This document shows, one piece after another, positions 12,702 to 23,704 of a stretch of DNA of 64,000 nucleotides. Source of the DNA: Hymenochaete sp. R1 (taxonomy: Eukaryota; Basidiomycota; Agaricomycetes; Hymenochaetales; Hymenochaetaceae); NCBI GenBank assembly GCA_019400425.1, contig JAFREE010000058.1:1-64000 (forward strand). Direction: 5' to 3'. The notes beneath the pieces are model-generated. The model was not told the origin of the DNA. It worked only from the letters and a program-made list of their open reading frames with translations, and ran no database searches. The translations under genes and the position numbers were made by a program. Each line of letters starts with the position of its first letter. The stretch's first letter is position 1.

Positions 12702-13254
12702 TCACGCTGGAGGCCCCATCCCAAATAAAATGGGAGCCTCGGCATTCTTCTCTTCCGCTGTCGCACCTAATAAATCTAACCACTCCGCCTTCTTGAACAC
12801 TTTCGCCGTATCAATTGCATTCGGCGTTCCGACTCTTGGGTTGGCTCCAGCCTCGACTAAAACCCGAATGACGTCTATTTCGTTTTTGAAAATTGCTCCT
12901 GCGAGAGGCGATTGGCCTTTATCGTTGAGGCTGTTTGAATCAGCACCCTTGCTATGGAGCATTCGTACTGTAGCTGCGTGTCCATTGTATGCAGCGAGCA
13001 TGAGCAAAGTATTGCCTTTAAAGAGAATAACCTGAGTACCACGCATAAATTTGAGGAATGCGAGATAACATACCCTGCGCGTTTGTAAGATTCGGTGGTA
13101 ATCCTGCATCAAGATATGTTTGTAGTGTTTCCGTGTTTCCCTGACGGGCCAAGTCAAACACTTTGGCTGCAAAGTCGAGCGTCTCCGACGGAAGGTCGGC
13201 TGGTGAAGCCGGAGCTGGAGCAGGAGGAAAGGCTGCCGCCGCACTGACAGACAT
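12702..13254 (-). CDS. Small ankyrin-repeat protein
   Basis: Two exons, 13254-13074 and 13015-12702, giving 164 aa. After a short Ala/Pro-rich N-terminus come about three ankyrin repeats. They are marked by ARQGNTETLQTYLDAGLPPN, TLLMLAAYNGHAATVRMLHSKGAD and QSPLAGAIFKNEIDVIRVLVEAGANP; the last is followed by a degenerate helix pair. The C-terminus ends ILFGMGPPA. There is no signal peptide or membrane segment, so it is probably a cytosolic protein-binding scaffold. Fungal proteins of this size and shape are widespread, with no assigned function I can name. The ATG at 13254 was chosen because the upstream in-frame extension lacks an ATG. Head to head with HOP1 (232 bp). Confidence 0.85.
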
Positions 13255-13408
13255 TAATATTGTGGTGATCAAGACTGGTGCTGGTGAGAGTTAGACTCTG
13301 AGTCTGAGTTGGAGTCTTGGAATATATTGTATACGCTGGATGACATAATGCGTGGGAAATTCGCGATCACGATTTCCCCTTATTTCCCTCAGCTCAGCAG
13401 ACGGCGAC

Positions 13409-13420
13409 GCGACGCGTCGC
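13409..13420. promoter_or_regulatory. MCB-containing palindrome in the HOP1/ankyrin promoter
   Basis: GCGACGCGTCGC is a perfect 12-bp palindrome centred on ACGCGT, the MluI cell-cycle box bound by MBF. It lies about 70 bp upstream of the HOP1 ATG. In fission yeast, MBF with meiotic partners drives premeiotic genes through ACGCGT sites, so a role here is plausible but inferred. Confidence 0.4.
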
Positions 13421-13486
13421 AACTTGCCCCCGTACTTCATCTTTCATAAAAGCTCCGTCCATATACCATATCTTTATACACTCTTT

Positions 13487-16400
13487 ATGCAATCTCAAGC
13501 AACCAGACAAAAACAACAGGTATGAACTCGTCCGTTCCGTTGTTGAGAGCTATCTGACGCGTTTACAGACGGCGATCACGCCTCAGCAAAGTCTCACCGT
13601 CATTAAGACACTGCTGACGGTGAGTTTCGGGTGCATAGCGTACATAAGGTACGTATATGATTTATATTCTCGAATTATGCTTTTTGAAGCCGCATACATG
13701 GACCTTATTGACGTGTCGTTGTCGACTACAGGAATCTTCTACCTGAAGACAATTTCGGCGTCGGTGAGATATCGATTCCTTATGATCGAAGAGGAGCGGC
13801 CGCTGACAGATAGAAAAGGCCGCTTCACTGCGAATGATGCTGGGTCTGTGGAGTACGGGAACGAGAGCAGCAAGAAGCATGTTAGCGGCATTTCGATTCG
13901 GACTGTGACTCGCGGTTTCTCCACGGAAGCGGACAAGCTATTAAATTATCTGGTTGGTCTCTCCTTAGCGTATTCTTCAAGCTAGTCTTTGAGAATAAAA
14001 CAGGAATATGGGATCTTCGATGCTATTGAACGCCAATATCTGAAAAGCTTTATCTTTGCTATTTACCTGGTGAGTTGCTTGAACACTCCTCAAATAGGTA
14101 CTGAGCTATAAGTGCTGGATAATTTATTTGTGAATAAGGATAACGAAGACCCGACAAAGTAAGTTATTTGGTATAAGTATTTTTTTCCCACTCATATTGA
14201 TTGTGCACTTTAGCATTGTAGAAGCATATACATTTAATCTAACCGTGAGTATATGCATTTTTTGATGAATGACTTTGAAGGCCTTATGCTAACTTCTCAA
14301 AGTACCATACCGTACCAGGAACTGATACCACAGTGCCTGTCATGTCACTTAATGACCAACTTAGTAACATGTCCATTGGTAAACAACCGAAGGGGAGAGA
14401 TCCAGCCACTCAGGCGGCCATGAACGGGAAAAGTCCAACCTTAGGAGACGTGAAGCAAAGTTTGAGGGTATGCCCAATCTCACGCAGTAGATGTTGCCTC
14501 TGACGAAACCTTTGAGCAGACGCTGATCAAGAAACTTCTGTATGCAACGGAGGCTCTCGAGCCCTTGCCCAGTAAGTAGAAGAGCTTTGTATATACACGA
14601 GAGGTTCTCATATGTATTTTGAGGGCGACGTTTCGCTACCTTCAAGGTATTTTATCGTGACCAAACTCCTGCAGATTACGAACCCCCATATTTCCGCGCG
14701 GGTGACCCAGTGAAAGATAGGTATACCTTTGCTACTCACGACAAGACGGAAACACCAGAGAAATTCAGCGTCGGTTCCGTGAAGACTCCATATCACGGGT
14801 GAGCTTTCGTGTAGCGTGTTTACTTCGTTAACTTTCTGATGGATTCATTAGAATCGATCTTAAAGTTCAGTCGGTTGCGAGATTCATTCCTAACGGTGAT
14901 CAAGATCAATCACAATTCATTGGGTACGAAGACATGTCGACTGATGCATTCAAGAACGCCAGAAGTAACGCGTCAGCGAGGTCAAAGTTGCTTGAGGCTC
15001 AGCGTGATGACGCTGATACGCGCCGTATCATATGGAATGCAGAAGATCCACAATGGACAGACGAGGACGCGCAGGGCGAAGAGGATCCTGAGTCCGTCAA
15101 TGACTCTGGCATTGCTTTTGATAAACCACTAGGCGTCCGAGATGAGGATGGCGGCATCCGACCTCTCGAAAATGAAGAGAATAATACTATGGACACTGAT
15201 GGGGACCTTCAATTTTTCGGAAGGCCGGACTTCGAGCCGGATCGCATCGGTCAATTGGTAAACACAGAATTATTTATCTTCATATCCTATTTACTAACAA
15301 ACAACACTGTCTTTAGAGAACACAGAGATTGAAGTCGGCTCTCATTACCCAAGAACCAACCCAAATTTTGGACCCGACTCCGGCGATAAATAACGATTTG
15401 GAACCATTGATACCAAATGCTGATGCTAATGCGAGCCCTTTGAAAGACTCCTTCATTGGCTTAACGGATCGACCAGATGAAGACCAAGAGATGCTCGGTG
15501 AAGAAACCTGTTTCCCTCCTTTCTAGTAGCGATCTTTACATTTTGACTAGATCTGGAAACGCAACTCCCTCACGTGGCTATGGATGAATCCGCTACAGCC
15601 AAAGCAGTCCCCACCGAAACTTCGAAGAAGCACAGCAACAAACGCGCCCCTTCTTCTACATTTTCAACTGCCCATTCGCTCCCTGATACTATGGATTGTC
15701 CATGTGGTGTCAATGCAAGTATCTTATTATTCGCCAGGTTTTTTGCTTAGTGGATTGTATTCAGAATGACGATGCGTGTGAAGTCGTTTTTTGTGAAGAC
15801 TGCCGGACTTGGCTTCATATTTGGTGGGTTACATTCCCCTTCACGTCTCCGTATGCAAGCTCAAATGTGATCTTTAGGTGTATGGGGTGAGCATAAAAAG
15901 AAAGCAAAAGAGAGACGAAGTAACATATCCTCGTCCGCCGCAGATACCATTCCTCAACGGACGCAAGACTTCCTTCACAATATAGATGCATACCCTGTCG
16001 TTTGAAAGGAGATGAAAAGTTCCAACTAATAAAGGACCATTATGATGACATTCTCTCCGCATGGACTGATCTTGCTCATTTCAGGTGAGCCCGACCCCTT
16101 ACAATATTCTTTACGTCGCTCAACCCAGGCAGGCGGGCAATCAAACTCTGTGAGACTCATGACCTCGAAAACTCGAAAGCCTTTCGAAAGATTACGAAAT
16201 GCGATGCATCGCTCTCTGATCAGCTATGGAACCGCCTGGAACGCGAAGGTGCGAGAAGAGTCCCACTATACAAAGCATTTGTTCTCACGTCTAAATAGGA
16301 TTTATCTGGCTCGAGGTCAAAGAGACGGATAAGCTTGGTCTCACTGAAACCAGAAGTCGTCCAGCGAAGTCGAACGGGAAGAAAATCAAGAGTGCAAAGC

Positions 16401-17068
16401 AAGCACAGCGATTTGTTTTCAGTAATTCCAGCAAGAAGTCGGTTCTATACAATAATTACTTCAACCCTGATAGCGAAGCTGAAAAACAGCTTTTGGGATT
16501 GGTTCGTTCATTCTCTTCTTCAGTGACATGCATGTCAACTGACACGTATCGACCACTTTTCTCGATTATGGCCCTAGGTGCGGAAGAAAGATAAGAAAGC
16601 TAAGAACAAGTCTGATAAAAAGAAGGGTCAATCTACACCGGATGCAGAGCTCATGCAGCCCCCTGCTCCTGTGAGTTTATTTCCGTCAGACTCGTGTCCC
16701 GCGAAAAAAAAATTGAATTGATTCGCTACCTTTGGGCTAGGAAGAATCACGGTAGTTATTTTCTCCTTCAATTCCACTCGATGCTCCTGTTCTGAGCGCC
16801 ATCCCCTTGGATTAGGGCACTAAACGGTAGGAGTACTCCCGTCTCTAACCCCAGAGGGGAAGAAGAGATACAGGGTCTGGAATCTCAGACGCAGGAAGAC
16901 ACGCAAGCTCCGCTACATGAGCATGAGTCGGCTGGGGCTACTGCTGGATTTGAAAGCGCTCTAGAGCTGAAGCGCCGGGCAAATTCATCGCAAGATACGG
17001 TACGAGCAAGCAATAAAAAGAAGATACGAATCTCGGTCGTGGAGGAAAACGTGGATATTGAAGAATGA
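13487..17068 (+). CDS. HOP1: Hop1-like meiotic chromosome axis protein (HORMA + PHD finger)
   Basis: Axis protein of meiotic chromosomes that promotes interhomologue recombination and checkpoint signalling. The ATG at 13487 gives MQSQATRQKQQ in a 33-nt first exon; about 18 exons follow. The HORMA domain spans the N-terminal 250 residues: TPQQSLTVIKTLLT, CIAYIRNLLPEDNFG, EADKLLNYLEYGIFDAIERQ and YLKSFIFAIYLDNEDP. A C4HC3 PHD finger follows near 15690-15990: CPCG, CEVVFCEDCRTWLHIW, C, then CIPC. After that comes a winged-helix-like region (LWNRLEREGFIWLEV) and a Lys-rich tail ending VVEENVDIEE at 17068. A 9-nt micro-exon (15878-15886) encodes one zinc-ligand Cys. Intron 15715-15764 uses GCAAGT as its best donor, though a GT six bases earlier is possible. 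The domain order matches fungal Hop1. Confidence 0.9.
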
Positions 17069-18195
17069 ATCATGAACGTATAGCGACTAGAATCGTCTCG
17101 TCCTGCTCACGATACTCGACCTATTAGATTCTGGGGTTGTAAGCTCGCACCTCAGGCTGATTCCGCGCTCCCGCTCACTCCCCGATATGCATCGCACGAT
17201 TCTACGCAGCTGACTCGACTCGAAACGACTTATCCTCTCCCGACCTCACGCAATGAAGCAGCATTCATATCAATGCATCAATTAACTAGCATTTCACCTC
17301 GTGGATTCTTTCCTTTACTTCCCCCCTCTTTTTGTGTCATGTTCACTTACCTTGAAGGGCGCCGGAGAGGCGAATCACGAAACTTGACCTTCGTACCCCA
17401 GAATTCCAAGACCTAGAACCTAGTAGGACCGCGAACCCGCGAGCACTGGATATTTGCGAGTGTATTCATTTTGAAATTCTCAAATTGCCGTTAGTAAAAC
17501 TCGTGCTGTACTTCTTTTCATTGCATTACCCTTTGTCTCGATCCATTTTCTCCCTAGACATCCCTTCCCTCCCTCCAACTTTGCTTGTGTCTGAGCTCCC
17601 ACCGTCACCATATACGGTCAAATGGTCTCATTAATGGCAAGTTTTCTATTTAATCTGACCGTCTTTGCTCCTGGGACTCGTATCGTCTGTGTCTATGCTT
17701 TTCGATGCCCCTTTTCGTCGACTAGATGTCGAGATACGTTGCCATGCCCCTTCGCGATTTCTTTGAAGCTCTCTACTGTTTCTCTTTCGTTCGTTCACTA
17801 TTCTCGTAGTAGAGTCCAGCATCTGTAAGTCCTCTACATCAATGTCACAAAAATACTGCTTGTACACGAATCATCTTTGAATGGATTTTCTGACCGAATA
17901 CGCACCAAGACATTCACGTTACGCAAAAAAATGACAGCAGATGGGCATGAAAATCAAAACCTTTGAATGAGCCAACAGATGTGATTCAAAAGTGATATTA
18001 GAATCACATTGATACCCTTTCTCTTTTCATGTTTTGACAACGTTTCCGTTTTACTCTACACGCGTAAATGTATACACCTGGCTGCTAACAACAGTCCAAT
18101 CATGTCATCGTTCATCGGTCATTGTCCATTGTCCGTGGTTCATTACCTACGCACATACGGCCCACAACGCCGAAAGTCCACAAGAAACCTTCCAC
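17069..18195. other. Convergent intergenic region HOP1 / DOA1
   Basis: About 1.1 kb between two 3' ends. I see pyrimidine-rich sequence and short ORFs without recognisable motifs, and no tRNA or rRNA. It should contain both 3' untranslated regions. A small inverted repeat is listed separately. Confidence 0.6.
17979..18009. repeat. Inverted repeat (9-bp stem, 13-nt loop)
   Basis: ATGTGATTC and its reverse complement GAATCACAT flank a 13-nt A/T-rich loop. It sits in the convergent gap near the DOA1 3' end. It could act in 3'-end formation or be chance. Confidence 0.4.
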
Positions 18196-21100
18196 TCAAA
18201 GCAAGATCTCCACATCTCTCGCAACGACACTTATCCTCTCCTCCGGGAAGTGCTGTCTTATGGAGAGCAACGCCTGGCGGAGCTCGGTCACCTGGCCGGG
18301 CGTGAGTTTCGCGCTTTGCTGTTTCATGGCGTAGATCTACAGAGGAAAAACAAGTCCGTTATGAATATAGGAATTTGACGACGACTGGAACTATATCGCG
18401 GAAACGTTAAACGTACCGTGTTTCCGAGGGCGACGAGGGATCTGTATATCGTCTCTGCGTCTTCTTTTTCTTGGCGTAGGACCTGTTCATGGCACAAAAC
18501 TCTAAAGTAAGCACTTAGGGTAGTGCGATAGGTGGGTATCTACGCACCGACGAAATCAGCGACAGGTGCTGTTCTCCCAATGAGACATCCACAGGACCTT
18601 TTAGTCGTACACACGATATGCTAAATTCGCGAGTCCTCTTTGTCAGTACTCCCGAAACGAAATAGAAATAGGTAAAAGAAATGAGAGAAACAGAGCATAC
18701 TTGAACAACATCGTAGCCAGCGCAACCCGAGGCGCCTTTCCCAGCACCTCCACCGGCGCCCTCCCCACTTCACCTAACATCGCACCAGCCCAACTTCCTC
18801 CCAACCCCGGCCGGCTACCTTCATGGAATGCGTTTGCTAGCGCACGTAGTGCGAGTAGGACGTTCGTCTCGCGTGATTTAGGGAGAGGCGGCGAGTCCCA
18901 GGAGGAGTCCCATTCGGCTGCTTTGAGGACGGTGGCGAAGAATTGTGTAGCGACGGGCGGATCGGCGTATGAGGTGGGGCAGAAGCCAGTGACGAGGCGG
19001 GCGAGGTCAATGACTATGAGAAAAAAAAATCAATTTTATGTATTTTCGAGTGGGCAAAGACTCGTACCAGGGAAACGTGCATGGACGGGCCATCTTTCTA
19101 GGATCGCTTCAATAGTCTCGAGGTGAGCTTTGGTAAGCGCCTTTGCTTTCGTTGTGGACGCGGGTGGCGATGATAAAGCTTCCGTGAGGAACGCGTAGGC
19201 CTCATCCAGGTTATTCGATTCGGACGGGTAGCTAGCCATTGCAGACGTTGACTGGGCTCCCTTCAATACACGGCAGGAGAAAAAAATGGAAACATGTAGA
19301 GCGAACGTACAATCTCGTTCCGTAGTGCATCGTCCAGTTCGGATATTTTTCTCCGCATCGCAGCAATGTTCCCCTGCTTAAACGACAAGAACGTAGACTG
19401 CGCCGTAGACATTAGCGACAAAAAAAAAACGAATATAAGCGCTGTTATGGATCACGTACGACAGGAATAACGGAAGTCGACGAGGCTGTCGGCGCAGATG
19501 GACCAGATGCTGAATATCCCGATGCACCGGTGAGCGGATCGCTAAGTCCTGAAGGAGTGTCCGTCGATACTGAAGATGGAGGCTGATATCGTGATGCACC
19601 CGTGAAAGGATCGCTGTACCCTCCTAACCCATTGGATGTGGATGGGTTAGCTTGGTATCTCGAAGCGCCTTTGTCGAACTGTCAGACTATATCCCGAAAA
19701 ATAAACCCTGGATAGATAATTGACTGACCTGTATAAGGATCCTGGTACGTGCTACCCTGCGACAAATTGACTCCACTTGCATTCTGCTGGATGAATTGAA
19801 CGACCTGATCGAGATAGCTCATGGGCAATTCGTTGTTCGCTAGGAAGCGCTGGGCAGCCGCATACGGGTTTTCTAAGACGACCCGATATTCAGTTTAATT
19901 TGCGACCAATGAAAGAAAGGAGGAATCACCCGTTGCATTGTAAGGCAGCTTCAGAGGCGGGACGCCATCCTGAATATCGACATCGAAGACGTAGTCGTAT
20001 TCTTTGCCGTCTAAAAGCTGTTTTCGTCCAGAACCAACAGCATCGACGACTTCGCCTATCTTCTGCCAGCTCATACTCGATGAGTCCCACTGTATTCAAG
20101 GCAAATAACGACTGAGTATATGCGCCGTCGTGATAGACGGAACGACTGTCGCACCTGATGGGCTTCGACCTGGTCTCCGTTACGAACCATCTTGACTTCC
20201 CCAGCTTTCTTCCCTTCAAAGTGGAGAGAGCAAACCCGGCGCGTGCTTAGCACAAGCCCGCATTATATACACAACGTAGACGGGGTAAGAAACGCACCTG
20301 GGGCTGTGAGAGCCTCGGGCCCAGGCAAGTCCGTCTTTTTCACATCACCGACTAGCTGGCTGCGATTTCGAATGTAGATGGACGATGCCGGGAACGCGAT
20401 GCGTTGCGATAGGCATTGAAAATCCGCCAAGAAAGGTTATCGTGTTTTTTGTTGATAAATGAGGACGTAGAGGGGAGTTGAATCGGAATGTGAAATAAAA
20501 TGAGACGTGTCAGATCAAAGGGGGTTCGAGCTCGAGAGCACAGCAGGGAAGAAAGTGAATGGAAACTTACGAAGGCAGTGCTTGCTTCGCGACGCTTTCC
20601 TCATACTGCTTTAGCTGGTCCGCCGGCGCCCACCGTTCCTCTGACGCGCTGAAAATACGCACGACACCGTCGCTGCTTCCCGTGACGATATCGCCATTGG
20701 GCATTGCAGCGACGGACCATATAGAAGTCGTGGGATGGACAATCGTCTGGACGCATTCCTCATCTGCGTAAATTTGCCAAAATTACCAAAAGACAGATCA
20801 GGTCAGTATTGACAGTAGTAGTGCGTTCTGGGGTGGTCGAGGCCTTTAGAGACCTCAGGGCGGTAGCAAGAAGGAGGGGCAAGGGGGGGACGAAATGGAT
20901 GGCTTACCACGCCACACTCGGAGAGTCCGGTCTTCCCCTGCCGACGCTATCTCCCCGTTCGGAAGCGCTGCAACTGAGTAGACGAAAGAGTCGTGTCCAG
21001 ATAACGTTGATACGAGATCCCCTCCAAGCGTCCATATACGAACTTCTCTAAATGGGTTATATGGGCCATTTTTAGTCAGCAATACTGGAGAACAGGTGTT

Positions 21101-22050
21101 GGAAAGCTTACCCATCATTCGAGCATGAGGCAAACCCGACATCCTTAATTACTGATAGCCCACGTACAGGACCTGTATGGCCGGTGAACGTTCGGATAGG
21201 CTTGTACTTCATCCAAAGTTTGATCGTCTTGTCGGCCGAGGCTTTCATTCAGAATCCATTCATAATTAGTTGACCTTGATAATGACGGAAAATGCTTAAA
21301 GCTCATTGGGGCATACCAGTTAAGAACATCTCATTTCTCTCATCCACGATCTTCACTGCCCAAACAGACTGCTCGTGACCCTTGAGTTCGTAAGCCTCCT
21401 GAAAATCCTTCCATACTTTTGCCGACCTATTTGTGTACACCCAATCAGCCTGTAATCCACCACTAAAAACGGCAGAGCTCACAGGTCCCATGAGCCCGAT
21501 ATAAGTAACCCTTGCCTCGCGTCCAACGTGCACACGTTCTCCTTGTGCCCGATTAAGGAGTATCTAGGCTCGTCCGAAGGGGTGTCGAGAGGATAGACGT
21601 TGATGATGGCATCAAAGCCACTCGTGGCGACGTAACCTACTATACTTTAAGCAAGATGAACCAAAAGTGGCAAGAACATGTACAACAGAAAAGGTTACGG
21701 GCCAAAGAAAGAGAAGGGCGAGACGTACCGTTGGGTGCCTCCGGAGAAGGTGGTATATATGCTACGGTATTGATAAACTCTGCACTAGGTTTGAACATAT
21801 ACTGAGCTTCGAAAGGTTCTGCAGGCGCAGAACGAGCCCAGGTGATAGTAGATTTATCGCGAGAGGCGGAGAGGACGAGGGAGTCTGTCGGGGCCGCCAC
21901 ATCGCGTACCTTTACATTGGCGGACAACGGGAGGAGAGTAGGACAGAGACGGACCCAAAGTCAGCTAAAATTGATAATCCTTTTAAATAGAGAAAAGTAG
22001 CGCACGTCGGAAGTATGTGCTTGTAGAGAGGCTGAGAGCTTATAAGGCAT
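18196..22050 (-). CDS. DOA1: Doa1/Ufd3/PLAA-family protein (WD40-PFU-PUL)
   Basis: Ubiquitin-binding cofactor of Cdc48/p97 that sustains cellular ubiquitin levels and sorts ubiquitinated cargo. The ATG at 22050 gives MPYKLSASLQAHTSDV; the next exon continues VRDVAAPTDSLVLSASRDKST. About a dozen short exons follow. WD40 repeats fill 20600-22050, including VYSVAALPNGEIASAGEDRTLRVW-type blades. The PFU domain lies near 19860-20110: YDYVFDVDIQDGVPPLKLPYN, then ENPYAAAQRFLANNELP. After a Gly/Ser/Tyr-rich linker with SDPFTGASRY/SDPLTGASGY repeats, the helical PUL domain (binds Cdc48) runs to the stop at 18198-18196. The protein ends with SLVALGNT, IYAMKQQSAKLTP and RDVEILL. All three expected domains are present. 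Confidence 0.92.
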
Positions 22051-23704
22051 TTGAGGAGAATTGGGGTGAAATGGTGGCGGTCGGAAAGAGAGGGTGTTTT
22101 CTGGGGTGAAGCTTGAAGTGCGACTCAGGACGGAAATCAGATGGCTTGAAGCAGAGAAACTTCGGAGTGACTATGACTCTGAATACCAAAAAGAGGCGAG
22201 GACGAGTGAGGGAAGGGGAGGGGAAGAGTTGAGAGCGTGGATGGCTGAAGGATGAGGAATGAGGATGAGGAGATGAGGGACGAAGACAAGATGAGATGAG
22301 ATGATGGCTGTCCCCGAGTCCCAGTCCAGTCGTCGCCGTATCCTTCGGACTCACTCGCTCGCCTAACTTCTCTCTCTTACTACTCTCACTACGATCAATC
22401 AACAACACCCAACAGATTACTCTGAACTGTAAGGTGGCTCGTGGCGAATGAAAGCAAAGAAAAGGCAAGAAAGGGAAGGTAAGATGGACGACTTCTCTAT
22501 TCAGTCCATTTATATCTGATTATCCGACTAGTCTGAGTGAGTACGAGTACGCTCCTCGCCACATTCCCATGCCCACTGCTCCGGATTCTGTACTCTACCT
22601 CCTCCGCCGTCTTCTAAACTCCCGTGAAACACCTTCTTATCAGGCTACCATCTGCCAGAATCCGAGGTCGAGCAGGAATTTGTATCGCAAACGCCATCCG
22701 CTCCCAAGGTCCTCTTTTCTGTCATTGGCTTCTCACCATCTCGCTCGATATGATACTCTATCTCCGGTTGCGTCTCACGACACCAGTGAATGCAGAGACA
22801 GAGAAGTAGAACAAGCAAAGGACATATATCGTATGTCAGCTACACTCGCCATCAGGATCTGATTCAGATAGAACTGTTGCTTGTTCTTTATAAAGTGATC
22901 CGTGCCATGGTCTAGTTCGTCCTGTAATCTTCGGAGTCTGGATCTGAGTCTAGCAAGTGCATGCTTCAAGTGTGAGAATAAGAGTAAGAATTCATTTCGG
23001 CATTGATCGGTGTGCGGCCATTCAAAACACCTCCTTCTAATCATAAACACGCAAACCCAACCCTCAAGCTCCCGACGACTATAGGAGACCGTAACCATGC
23101 TCACAGCGACATTGAATGCTACCTAGCTCTGGTACAATCGAAGACGAAAACCAATACCGATACTTTCACGACTATGACATGTCCGCCCCGCTAACGAACC
23201 CCAGACCCGTCCAATAAAAAAGCAAGTCAGAGGGGATACGGAGGCCTATACTCTCCATTTGAGTACCCTTCTTCAAGAGCCTCCCGCAGCAGACCGCCGG
23301 CCGTGAGTGTGATGGAACTCGACGGATTGCCAAAGCAGGAGGGGGTGGAAATCAAGTGAGGAAAGCTGTTGGAACTCGGGCGCGGCAAGTTTTCATTGAA
23401 GAATTTAGGGCCGGCGCGCGGGCGCACTCAGGCTTTTGTGTGATGATAGTTGCTTGGACCTTGCCTTGCACTGGGCCTGAGCTGTAGGGAGTGTCATGGT
23501 CCGCTCTCTATCTCTAATTCTTATTCTTCTCTAGCAAGTTATACATATACACCACAGAGCTTTGAGTTTTAAGATCGGATCGCTCCTCTTACTCATTCAA
23601 TATTAATGCTTCACGCCGAAGCGCCACGCCTCTCCAGAGGCCCTCCATTTCCCCTCGTAGTCAAGACAGACGGAATCAACGAAAGTAGATACACCACAGG
23701 AAGA
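22051..23704. other. Long intergenic region upstream of DOA1
   Basis: About 1.65 kb between the DOA1 start and the NOC1 3' end, the longest gap here. Short ORFs on both strands lack recognisable motifs or convincing splice chains. I found no RNA gene. The part next to DOA1 is CT-rich on the DOA1 coding strand, as in many fungal promoters. A small unrecognised gene cannot be excluded. Confidence 0.5.
22251..22308. repeat. Degenerate GATGAG purine tract
   Basis: An imperfect run of GATGAG/GAGATGAG units on the plus strand, about 200 bp upstream of DOA1. It reads as CTCATC pyrimidine repeats on the DOA1 coding strand. It looks like a decayed microsatellite or a CT-rich promoter or leader element. 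Confidence 0.5.

Noticed and set aside
22040..22468. Minus-strand ORF of 142 codons at the DOA1 start
   Set aside because: It overlaps the DOA1 start in another frame and is Ser/Pro/Phe-rich from CT-rich leader sequence; no motif.
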